From NCBI GenBank assembly GCA_014896255.1, contig JADBKT010000020.1, forward strand, positions 39,980-103,979: a DNA stretch of 64,000 nt. The letters are read 5' to 3'. The notes under the pieces are model-generated. The model ran no database searches and was not told the DNA's origin. It worked only from the letters and a program-made list of their open reading frames with translations. A program made the position numbers and the translations under genes. This document shows positions 54,826 to 62,561 of this stretch, piece by piece. Positions within the stretch are counted from its first letter, which is position 1. Each line of letters opens with the position of its first letter. This DNA comes from Hydrogenibacillus sp. (lineage in GTDB: Bacteria; Bacillota; Bacilli; Thermicanales; DSM-22653).

Positions 54826-54866
54826 TGCCGCGGGGGCGGCACCAGCAGGCCTGGGGGCGGCACCAG
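54826..54866 (+). repeat. Hairpin and 14-nt direct repeat between hyaB and hyaC
   Basis: TGCCGC-GGGG-GCGGCA forms a perfect hairpin (54826-54841). Its 3' part GGGGGCGGCACCAG (54832-54845) is repeated exactly at 54853-54866. There is no T-run, so it is not a classical terminator; it may be an mRNA-processing or stability element. Confidence 0.5.
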
Positions 54867-54948
54867 AGAAGAATGAAATGTCATATCTTATTTCAGGACA
54901 GACGTTAACAGATATTTATGTTGGAAAAAAGTAAAGGGGGTGCTGCCG

Positions 54949-55746
54949 ATGGCGGAGCCGACCGGCATCGGCGTGCAAACGCCGCTTGGAGAAACCGGAA
55001 AGATAAGAAGGCGAGACCCCATCTATCAAGCCGTGGAGCCGGGCACCGTGAAAGTGTACGTGTGGGAGTTTCCTGTTCGGGTCTGGCACTGGGTGAACGC
55101 CCTGTCGATCTTCGTACTTTTTGTGACAGGCGTTTACATCGGTAACCCGTTCGTTCATGCGGCGAGCTCAGGCGAAGCCGACGCGTTTCTCATGGGATGG
55201 GTGCGCATCGTTCATTTCATCACGGCGTTCATCTTTACGCTTGGATGGGTCTTCCGCCTCTACTGGGTTTTTTTCGGCAACCGTTATACGCGTGAACATC
55301 CGTTTCGACGCCGGTTTTGGTCGGGCATGTGGGAGACGGTGAAATATTACCTTTTCCTCCCGAACCGAAAGCCTCATTACGTAGGACACAATCCGCTGGC
55401 CATGCTTTCCTATTGGTTGTTCGGCGTGATGTCGCTCATCGTCATCCTCACTGGCTTTTTCTTGTTCTTCGAACCGCAATTGGATACAGTCTTCGGGCGT
55501 TTGGTCTCGTGGATGTTCCTCGTCTTCGGCGACAGCTTTTCCATTCGTTCCTGGCACCACATCTTCGCCTGGTTGATCATCCTCTTCGTGATCGTCCACG
55601 TGTACATGTCCGTGCGCGATGACCTCGTGGAACGTTCGGGGACGATTTCCTCCATGATTACCGGCTACAAGACGGCAAAGCGTGCGCACCTCATCGAAGC
55701 GGAGGAGGACACCGCCGGCGAAAGGAAGACGCTGGATGTCGGATGA
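54949..55746 (+). CDS. hyaC: Hydrogenase cytochrome b subunit (HyaC/HupZ type)
   Basis: 265 residues with four main helices. Haem-ligand histidines appear in WEFPVRVWHWVNALS, RIVHFITAFIF, RSWHHIFAW and FVIVHVYMSVRDD. It anchors the dimer and passes electrons from H2 to the quinone pool. ATG 54949 with AAAGGGGGTG upstream. Frame fully intact, in contrast to hyaA and hyaB. Confidence 0.93.
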   Translation: MAEPTGIGVQTPLGETGKIRRRDPIYQAVEPGTVKVYVWEFPVRVWHWVNALSIFVLFVTGVYIGNPFVHAASSGEADAFLMGWVRIVHFITAFIFTLGWVFRLYWVFFGNRYTREHPFRRRFWSGMWETVKYYLFLPNRKPHYVGHNPLAMLSYWLFGVMSLIVILTGFFLFFEPQLDTVFGRLVSWMFLVFGDSFSIRSWHHIFAWLIILFVIVHVYMSVRDDLVERSGTISSMITGYKTAKRAHLIEAEEDTAGERKTLDVG

Positions 55747-56239
55747 TCGCGCTTACCGTCCGCCGGGTCGTCCGTCGCGTATCACGGTTCTGGGTTTGGG
55801 CAATACACTGTTTTCGGATGAAGGGGTGGGGGTCCACGCCCTCCCCCTGCTCCGGGAAGCGTTCCTGGGCACACCTGGCATCGAGTTCATCGACGGCGGC
55901 ACCGACGGGATCCGGCTCCTCGTCCCGGTCGAAGCGGCGGAAGCGCTCCTCGTTGTCGATGCCGTGGACGCCAATCGGCCCCCGGGAACGGTGCTCGTGC
56001 TGGGTGCTGAAGACATTCCAGCAGTGATGACGCCTAAGCTTTCTGTACATCAGGTGGCGTTTTCGGAAATCTTATTTCTCACGAAGCTGCGCGGGACGAC
56101 CCCTCGGCGGCTTAAGATGATCGGCGTCCAACCTGAGTCGCTGGATCTTGGGCTTACGCTTTCGGATGTCGTCCGCGCGCGCCTCGAGGACGTCGTTGCC
56201 TTGGCTAAGGAGATCGTCGACGATTGGATGAATAAATGA
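55736..56239 (+). CDS. hyaD: Hydrogenase maturation endopeptidase HyaD
   Basis: 167-residue HyaD/HybD-type protease that removes the large-subunit C-terminal extension after nickel insertion. GLGNTLFSDEGVGVHAL (metal/Ni-sensing Glu or Asp), DGGTDGIRLL and HQVAFSEIL (His) are the family motifs. ATG 55736 overlaps hyaC by 11 bases. Confidence 0.94.
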   Translation: MSDDRAYRPPGRPSRITVLGLGNTLFSDEGVGVHALPLLREAFLGTPGIEFIDGGTDGIRLLVPVEAAEALLVVDAVDANRPPGTVLVLGAEDIPAVMTPKLSVHQVAFSEILFLTKLRGTTPRRLKMIGVQPESLDLGLTLSDVVRARLEDVVALAKEIVDDWMNK

Positions 56240-56670
56240 TGAATCGACGCGAATTCTGGCATGAGATGGCTAAAAGTCTTTTTGACACTGTTAAAGAAGT
56301 GGCTCATCCCCTGGTGGAAATGTACGCCGAGCGGATTGAAGACACGGTCGACGGACTGAGCGGTCTCACATGGGTACCCGTAACTGACCGTCCGGCGCGC
56401 TCTCCGGGGGCCGCCGAGCTTGTTTTTGTCGGGAGAGAGGCGTATTATCTTTATATCAACAGCCGTGGTGTGCTGAAGGCGTTCAAAAACCACTGCAACC
56501 GTTGCGGTGGTCATTTGACGAACATCGCGGAGGCCAAAAAAGTCAAATGTTTTACGTGTAGTGCAGAGTGGGACATGTTGCGCGAGGAAGGAACGCTGAA
56601 GCCTCGGGAAGTCCCCGTGAAGGTCGAGGATGGGCGGCTGTACCTAGGAGTGATGATGCATGAGCCATGA
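56236..56670 (+). CDS. Rieske-like fold protein with four-Cys site
   Basis: 144 residues. After an N-terminal helical part (1-45) comes a segment resembling a Rieske domain in order and spacing, but the ligands read C-N-R-C-G-G-H-L and C-F-T-C-S-A-E-W, i.e. CxxC-x14-CxxC, instead of CxH...CxxH. It could hold a Cys4 [2Fe-2S] cluster, rubredoxin-like iron or zinc. It ends with VEDGRLYLGV as Rieske proteins do. ATG 56236 overlaps the hyaD stop and the 3' end overlaps hypA, so it belongs to the hydrogenase operon, possibly as electron carrier or assembly factor. Confidence 0.7.
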   Translation: MMNRREFWHEMAKSLFDTVKEVAHPLVEMYAERIEDTVDGLSGLTWVPVTDRPARSPGAAELVFVGREAYYLYINSRGVLKAFKNHCNRCGGHLTNIAEAKKVKCFTCSAEWDMLREEGTLKPREVPVKVEDGRLYLGVMMHEP

Positions 56671-57013
56671 AGTGGCGCTGATGGGTGATATGCTAAACAT
56701 CGTCGCCGAAGACATGCAAAAGCACGGGCTGTCGAAAGTCGAGAAACTCAAACTGCGCGTTGGGACGCTTTCGCATTCGGTGCCGGACGCTCTGGAGATG
56801 GCGTTTGAGATCCACAAAGCGATGAAAGCTCCTATTTTGACGGAAGATAGCGCCCTGGAGATAGAAGTCGAGGAAGCGCGCGCCCAATGCGTGATTTGCG
56901 GGCATGAGTATGTCCCTGATCATCGCGTTGCGCTTTGCCCAAATTGCGGCGTGCCGGGTGGGAAGCTCATTGCTGGCGATGCGATCCGAATTGTATCTTA
57001 TGAGGGGGTTTAA
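56660..57013 (+). CDS. hypA: Hydrogenase nickel incorporation protein HypA
   Basis: 117 residues; zinc domain CVICG...CPNCG and the C-terminal GDAIRIVSYEG. The Ni site of HypA is Met1-His2-Glu3; here the N-terminus is Met-Ser-His-Glu. If Met is removed, as expected before Ser, His would again be residue 2. It passes nickel to the large subunit with HypB. Overlaps the preceding gene by 11 bases. Confidence 0.93.
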   Translation: MSHEVALMGDMLNIVAEDMQKHGLSKVEKLKLRVGTLSHSVPDALEMAFEIHKAMKAPILTEDSALEIEVEEARAQCVICGHEYVPDHRVALCPNCGVPGGKLIAGDAIRIVSYEGV

Positions 57014-57018
57014 CGTCC

Positions 57019-57687
57019 ATGGCTGAAATCATTCTGTCGCAAGATGCGCTCGCGAGTAACAACCGCGCTGCTTCGCACAACCGCCAGCTGTTTGAGCAGT
57101 ACGGCGTGCTGGTGATCAATGTGATGAGTTCGCCAGGTGCCGGGAAGACGACGCTTCTCGAAAAAACAATCGAGGCGCTCGGCGATCGGTACCGCATTGG
57201 CGTGATCCAGGGCGATTTGGCGACGCAGATCGATGCTGACCGCGTCCGCGCGCGGGGAGCCAGTGCCGCGCAGATCAATACACACGGCGTCTGCCACCTC
57301 GAAGCAGCGATGGTGAACAAGGTTCTTCCACAGCTGGATCTGGAGGCACTTGATCTCCTTTTTATTGAAAACGTCGGCAACCTGGTCTGTCCATCGGGCT
57401 ATGATCTTGGCGAGCATCACCGCATCACTGTGTTGAGCGTCCCGGAAGGGAACGACAAGATTCTCAAGTATCCGGTTATGTATTTGCGCACGGAACTTGT
57501 CCTTTTAAACAAGATCGACGTCCTGCCGTATTTCGACTTTGACGTGGAACAGGCGATCGAAGATCTCCGAACGATCAACCCCAAGTCGCGCCTTATTCCC
57601 CTCTCTGTCAAAGAAGAGACGAACCTGGACGAATGGTATCAGTGGATCGACGAGGTGTACGCACGGTGGCCGAAGGCCGTCGGATAA
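57019..57687 (+). CDS. hypB: Hydrogenase nickel incorporation GTPase HypB
   Basis: 222 residues: P-loop VMSSPGAGKTTLLEKT (about 36-50), GDLATQIDADRVR, ENVGNLVCP (metal-site Cys) and LNKIDVLPY (G4). No N-terminal His-rich nickel store. Starts five bases after hypA, and its end overlaps the proposed hypF start. Confidence 0.95.
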   Translation: MAEIILSQDALASNNRAASHNRQLFEQYGVLVINVMSSPGAGKTTLLEKTIEALGDRYRIGVIQGDLATQIDADRVRARGASAAQINTHGVCHLEAAMVNKVLPQLDLEALDLLFIENVGNLVCPSGYDLGEHHRITVLSVPEGNDKILKYPVMYLRTELVLLNKIDVLPYFDFDVEQAIEDLRTINPKSRLIPLSVKEETNLDEWYQWIDEVYARWPKAVG

Positions 57688-59939
57688 CCGTCCGTGGACG
57701 CGTCCAGGGGGTCGGATTTCGACCGCACGTCGCGCGGCTTGCCCGGCGACTTGGCATCCGCGGAGGCGTGCAAAACACCATGGATGGGGTGCTGATTCGA
57801 GCGGAAGGGACACAAGAAGCGCTCGAAGCATTCATCCGGGCCATTGTGGCGGAAGCACCGAAGGCAGCGCGGATCGACGCTATGGAGGTGATGCCGGATC
57901 GGCCGGAAGGGGCGCTCGATTTCCAGATTCTTCCGAGCCGCGCGGCGGGCCGCTCGACGTCCGTCATCCCCGTCGATACGGCGGTGTGCGAGGCGTGTCT
58001 GGCGGAGATGCGCGATCCTCTTAACCGCCGCTACCGCTATCCGTTTATCACCTGCACCCAGTGCGGGCCGCGGTACACGGTGATCGAGGCTCTTCCGTAC
58101 GACCGCGACCAGACGGTGATGCGGGCTTTTTCGCTTTGCCCGATTTGCGCCCGCGAATACGGCGATGCAGAAGACCGCCGGTACCACGCGGAGACGATCG
58201 CCTGCTCAGCGTGCGGTCCCGCCATCCGCCTGATCGACGCGAGCGGCCGCCCGATTCCAGGGGAGGCGATCGCCCAGGCGAGTGCGCTCCTTCGGGCGGG
58301 GAAGATCGTCGCCATCAAAGGCCTCGGCGGCTATCATCTGGCGTGCGATGCGACCCGGGAGGAGGCGGTTTCCGAACTCCGCCGGCGCAAAAGGCGGCCG
58401 CGGAAGCCGCTGGCCGTGATGGCCGCGTCCGTCGAGGCGGCATGCGGCGCGGTCCGGCTTTCCTCCGAAGAAGAGGCGCTTCTTGCGTCGCCAGCGGCAC
58501 CGATCGTCGTCGCCGATCGTCGGGACGAAGGGCCCCTTGCGCCGTCCATCGCCCCGGGGCTTCGAACGGTCGGGGTGATGTTGCCGTATACGCCGCTTCA
58601 TCATCTCCTCTTTGACGCGGGCGCGCCGGTGCTTTTGGTGATGACGAGCGCCAAACCTCGGGTCTCCCGATTTTTTATCGCGAAGAAGAACGCTGGGGGG
58701 GAGATCGCCGTGCCTCTCGTGCACGATCGGCCGATGCTTCATCCGCTGGACGATTCGGTCCTCCGCCTGCGGGCGGGGAAATCATTTTCTCCGCCGTTCC
58801 CGGGGCGTCCCGATCCGTTCAAGCCCGTTCGACGTGACGGCGTCGTCGGCCTCGGCTCTGAGGAGAACAATGCTTTTGCCTTCGGTCGGGGAACCCAGCT
58901 CTTTGTCGGCCCGCACATCGGTGACATGGAGACGGTGGAGGTCGAGGAACGGTACGTCCGCGAGTTTGAACATATGCATCGTTGGCTGGGCATGGACCCT
59001 AGCATCATCGCCATGGACCGCCATCCGTTGTTTGCCACGCGTCGGATCGCTGAGCGGTTGAAAGCGGCTTTTCCGGACGCCGAAATCGTCGAAGTCCAGC
59101 ACCATCATGCGCATATGGCAGCTTGCATGGGGGAAAACGGCCTTCCGGGCCCGGCCTTCGGCATCATCCTCGACGGGACGGGCTACGGCATGGACGGCGC
59201 CATCTGGGGCTTTGAGGTGCTCTACGGATCGTACGACGGTTTCCAGCGCGTGGCCCATCTGCGCTATACACCGCTTCCGGGCGGCGACAAGGCGGTGCGG
59301 GAACCATGGCGGAATGCTCTGGGGATGCTCGTTCGCCTCTTCGGCCGGGAGGAGGCGCTGAGGCAACTGGAAGCGCGTTTTCCGGAGCGGCAGGCGGCGC
59401 TTCCGATCCTCGCCTCCTTCGTCGAGCGGAACGAGCTTGTGGCCGAGGCCGGAACATGCGGGCGGCTGTTTGATGCGGCAAGCGTCCTTCTCGGTCTCGC
59501 GGACGTCGCCGGGTATGACGGTGAACCGGCGATTTTGCTTTCCGAGCGGGTGGACGCCGACGCCGAATACGCCCCGTATGCGTTCGCGATTGAGGAAGGT
59601 GATCCGATGGTCATCGATATGACGCCTATGCTTCGCGCGCTTCTTCACGAGTACGGCGAAGGGCGGCCGGTTGAGGCGATCGCCGGTCGGTTCCACGCCA
59701 CGATCGTCGCGAGCCTAGTGGAGGTGATCCGGCGGGCTCTGGAACGGCATCCGGCGTGGTCTCGGGACGTTGTGCTCTCCGGCGGGAGTTTTCACAACCC
59801 GTATTTGCGTACTCATCTGCGCGAGGCGCTTGGCGCTTTCGGGATGAACGTCTACACCCACCACCTGTTGCCGCCGGGTGACGGCGGCCTTGCGGCGGGA
59901 CAAATCTGGGTGGCCGCGCGGACTAAAAGAGGGCGATGA
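57666..59939 (+). CDS. hypF: Carbamoyltransferase HypF with a garbled YrdC segment
   Basis: 757 residues. Acylphosphatase domain (VRGRVQGVGFRPHVARLA; residues 5-95), two zinc sites (CEACLAEM/CTQCGPRY and CPICAREY/CSACGP), a YrdC-like domain (about 200-390) and a Kae1-like domain (EVQHHHAHMAAC, LDGTGYGMDGAIWG, VVLSGGSFHNPYL). It makes the thiocarbamate on HypE that becomes CN. From about residue 328 to 390 (58649-58835) the sequence leaves the family (VMTSAKPRVSRFF instead of a TSAN-x-SG-x-P motif) and regains frame near VVGLGSEENNAF. Comparison with the inverted fragment shows compensating indels. GTG 57666 with GAGGTG upstream. Confidence 0.88.
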   Translation: MAEGRRITVRGRVQGVGFRPHVARLARRLGIRGGVQNTMDGVLIRAEGTQEALEAFIRAIVAEAPKAARIDAMEVMPDRPEGALDFQILPSRAAGRSTSVIPVDTAVCEACLAEMRDPLNRRYRYPFITCTQCGPRYTVIEALPYDRDQTVMRAFSLCPICAREYGDAEDRRYHAETIACSACGPAIRLIDASGRPIPGEAIAQASALLRAGKIVAIKGLGGYHLACDATREEAVSELRRRKRRPRKPLAVMAASVEAACGAVRLSSEEEALLASPAAPIVVADRRDEGPLAPSIAPGLRTVGVMLPYTPLHHLLFDAGAPVLLVMTSAKPRVSRFFIAKKNAGGEIAVPLVHDRPMLHPLDDSVLRLRAGKSFSPPFPGRPDPFKPVRRDGVVGLGSEENNAFAFGRGTQLFVGPHIGDMETVEVEERYVREFEHMHRWLGMDPSIIAMDRHPLFATRRIAERLKAAFPDAEIVEVQHHHAHMAACMGENGLPGPAFGIILDGTGYGMDGAIWGFEVLYGSYDGFQRVAHLRYTPLPGGDKAVREPWRNALGMLVRLFGREEALRQLEARFPERQAALPILASFVERNELVAEAGTCGRLFDAASVLLGLADVAGYDGEPAILLSERVDADAEYAPYAFAIEEGDPMVIDMTPMLRALLHEYGEGRPVEAIAGRFHATIVASLVEVIRRALERHPAWSRDVVLSGGSFHNPYLRTHLREALGAFGMNVYTHHLLPPGDGGLAAGQIWVAARTKRGR

Positions 59940-60062
59940 GGACATAAGTGTGAGATAACGGCATGGGCGCTCATGGGTTCTGAAGAATGGTATGCGCGCG
60001 GGAGAACAGCATGGTCGCGGGATCGGCGTGTGAGCAAGATCAAAACAAGGAGGGAGAGCGCC

Positions 60063-60311
60063 ATGTGCGTCGGTGTACCAGGTAAAGTGATCGAACGGGA
60101 CGAATACACGGCGATCGTCGACGTGATGGGGTCGCGTGTGAAGGTTGGCATCATTCTCGTGCCCGATGTTCAAATCGGCGACTACGTTCTCGTCCACGCG
60201 GGAAAAGCGCTTCAGATCGTCGATGAGGAATATGCCCGATCGAGCGTAGAGGCGTGGACTATGATCGGCGAACTTCGCGAACAAGGCGTTCTCGAGGAGA
60301 GTGACCGCTGA
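60063..60311 (+). CDS. hypC: Hydrogenase assembly chaperone HypC
   Basis: 82 residues with the defining N-terminus MCVGVPGKV (catalytic Cys2) and GDYVLVHAGKALQIVDEE. Delivers the Fe(CN)2CO unit with HypD. AAGGAGGG at 60047-60054 sets ATG 60063; the frame upstream to 59973 is not coding. Stop overlaps the hypD ATG by one base. Confidence 0.95.
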   Translation: MCVGVPGKVIERDEYTAIVDVMGSRVKVGIILVPDVQIGDYVLVHAGKALQIVDEEYARSSVEAWTMIGELREQGVLEESDR

Positions 60312-60856
60312 TGGACACGGCAGTGCGCTCGCCGCTAGCGGTGGCGTTGGATCGGTCCAAGGATCCGGCCCTCGCGCGGAGGCTCCTCGATCGGGTTAAG
60401 GACCTAGCCGAACGCTTCATCGCCCGGCACGGTCGACCAGCGGCGATTATGGAGGTATGTGGATCGCATACCCACGCACTGGCGGAGACCGGCGTTAAAG
60501 ACGCCCTTCGCGGGGTGGTCCGGCTGATTTCTGGCCCGGGTTGTCCAGTGTGCGTCACCGATCAGGCAGAGATCGACGCGATGATCGCCCTGGCTGAAGG
60601 GGAAGGTCGCATCATTGCTACCTTCGGCGATATGCTGCGGGTTCCCGGGTCCAGAGGATCGCTCATGAAGGCGAAAGTGGAAAAAGGGGCGGACGTCCGC
60701 GTCGTGTATCGCGGGAGCGGACGACGAGCGCGCGCGTCGCGCGGCCGAACCGCGACCGGAGAGCCGAGAGGCTCTCTTTTTTGCGTCTACGGGAGGGATG
60801 ACCATGCTGTTCGTGTTGGACATCGGCAACACGAATGTCGTCGCCGGCGTTTTTGA
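60311..60856 (+). pseudogene. hypD: HypD, truncated after about 130 residues
   Basis: The N-terminal third of HypD is intact: MEVCGSHTHA (about 47-56), GPGCPVCVT and TFGDMLRVPGS. After GADVRVVY (about residue 132, nt 60708) homology ends abruptly. The remaining frame to 60856 is arginine-rich and runs through a terminator into coaX read out of frame. The C-terminal [4Fe-4S] domain is missing, so it cannot be functional. hypE, which normally follows, is absent. Confidence 0.9.
60759..60782 (+). terminator. Terminator just upstream of coaX
   Basis: 7-bp stem GAGAGCC / GGCTCTC with a GAGA loop followed by six T residues. It lies between the hypD junction and coaX, and probably ended the gene that once preceded coaX. 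Confidence 0.85.
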
Positions 60857-61604
60857 AGGGGAACGTTTGGTGCACGAATGGCGACTTGGCACCGACCGCC
60901 GGCGGACGGCCGATGAGTGGGGAATGTTGTTCCGCCAGTTGTTTTCCCTGTCGGGTCTGCGCATGGAGGCTGTAGGCGGGGCCATCGTCTCCAGCGTCGT
61001 GCCGCCGGTGATGGCGGAGATCGAACGCTTCTTCGAGCGGTACTTTCACCTGATGCCGCTCATCGTCGGCCCCGGGATACGCACGGGGCTCAAGATCCAG
61101 CTCGATAATCCGCGGGAGGTCGGCGCCGACCGCATCACCAACGCCGTCGCCGCCGTGGACATCTACGGCCCGCCGCTCATCATCGTCGATTTCGGGACGG
61201 CCACGACGTTTTGCTTTGTCGACGAAGAAGGGACGTACCGCGGCGGGGTGATCGCGCCGGGGGTGCTCATCTCCATGGAGGCGCTGTATGCAAACGCGGC
61301 CAAACTGCCCAAAGTCGAACTCGTACACCCGCCGGACGTTGTCGGCAAAAATACTGTCGAAGCCATGCAGTCGGGCCTGTTTTACGGCTATCTCGGCCTC
61401 GTCGAAGGACTTATCGAACGCCTGAAGCGGCGTTTTCGCCGGCCGCCGACGGTGGTGGCCACAGGCGGCCTGGGCGAAGCGTTCGCCTCGGCCACGAAGG
61501 CCATCGATCTCTATGATCCGCATCTCACGCTGAAGGGCTTACGGCGCATCTATGAGCTCAACCGTCGAACCGCGACCGAACCGTCGACGGACGGGGAGCG
61601 CTGA
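60804..61604 (+). CDS. coaX: Type III pantothenate kinase CoaX
   Basis: 266 residues; first step of CoA synthesis. Motifs of the ASKHA fold: LDIGNTNVVAG, RRTADEWG, DFGTATTFCFV, GGVIAPGV and VATGGLGEAFA. ATG 60804 is six bases after GGGAGGG; ATG 60798 is too close. In Bacillus coaX follows ftsH and precedes hslO. Here hslO follows, but a hydrogenase island sits upstream. Confidence 0.95.
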   Translation: MLFVLDIGNTNVVAGVFEGERLVHEWRLGTDRRRTADEWGMLFRQLFSLSGLRMEAVGGAIVSSVVPPVMAEIERFFERYFHLMPLIVGPGIRTGLKIQLDNPREVGADRITNAVAAVDIYGPPLIIVDFGTATTFCFVDEEGTYRGGVIAPGVLISMEALYANAAKLPKVELVHPPDVVGKNTVEAMQSGLFYGYLGLVEGLIERLKRRFRRPPTVVATGGLGEAFASATKAIDLYDPHLTLKGLRRIYELNRRTATEPSTDGER

Positions 61605-61681
61605 GGCGGCGTCGGGGAAGCATCCATCGGGCAAAAAGGCGCGCCGCGAAGCGGGACGGCGATCCGGAAAGGAGTGACGCG

Positions 61682-62407
61682 ATGGACGCAGTCTATCGCG
61701 GTTTGGCGCTGGGCGGCCAGGTGCGCCTGTTCGTCGCCGAGGCGACGGAGGTGGTGCGCACGGTCACCGGCCATGTTCAAACGCGGCCGACGGCGTCGGC
61801 GGCCCTCGGCCGCGTGGTGACGATGGCCGCCTTGATGGCGTCGAACTTGAAGAACACGGAGAAGGTCACGCTCATCGTCGCCGGCGACGGGCCGCTGGGG
61901 AAGATCGTCGCCGATGCCGAACGCCTGCCGGACGGCGGGATCGGCGCCCGCGGCATTCTCGATCATCCGGAAGTCGACCCGCCGCCGAAACGCGCGGGCA
62001 AACTCGACGTCGCGCGCGCCGTCGGTCGGCGCGGCGTCGTTCAAGTGGTGCGCCACATCGACCTCAAAGCGTCGTACCGCGGCAGCGTTCCGCTCGTCTC
62101 GGGGGAGATCGCCGAGGATTTCGCCCATTACTTGAGCGCATCGGAACAAACGCCGTCGGCCGTCGGATTGGGCGTGCTCGTAGAGACGGACCACACCGTC
62201 CGCGCCGCCGGCGGCTTTCTCCTCCAGCCCGTTCCCGGCGTTTCGGAGGACGTGCTGCGCGCTCTGGAGCGTTCTCTTGCCGCGGCGCCGCCCATCTCCC
62301 GGATGATCGCCGCCGGTCTTTCGGCCGACGCGCTGGCCCGAACGCTCGTCGACGGCGAGGTAGCGTGGCTGGAGAGAGCGCCCTCGGTTCACGGCGACGC
62401 GTGCTGA
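61682..62407 (+). CDS. hslO: Hsp33 chaperonin lacking the C-terminal redox switch
   Basis: 241 residues; the N-terminal chaperone domain of Hsp33 is normal (VTGHVQTRPTASAALGRV, GDGPLGKIVADA, SGEIAEDFAHYL ... SEQTPSAVGLGVLV). Typical Hsp33 is about 290 residues and ends in a zinc-binding CxC...CxxC redox switch. This one stops at HGDAC, right where the first zinc Cys pair should begin, so the redox sensor is lost. The truncation looks like a breakpoint rather than an alternative form. Confidence 0.88.
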   Translation: MDAVYRGLALGGQVRLFVAEATEVVRTVTGHVQTRPTASAALGRVVTMAALMASNLKNTEKVTLIVAGDGPLGKIVADAERLPDGGIGARGILDHPEVDPPPKRAGKLDVARAVGRRGVVQVVRHIDLKASYRGSVPLVSGEIAEDFAHYLSASEQTPSAVGLGVLVETDHTVRAAGGFLLQPVPGVSEDVLRALERSLAAAPPISRMIAAGLSADALARTLVDGEVAWLERAPSVHGDAC

Positions 62408-62561
62408 GACTGCAGGGGATGCAGCTACCGCGGATCTGTTAGCCGTTGATCCTGAGCCGGCGATCTGTGAGTGGGGGAATCCGGCTGGTTTCTGTCGGGC
62501 GACCTGCCGAACGTCTTCCTTCGGTGGGCGCTTTCTTGAGCGACGTGAAAGGGGAATGCGA

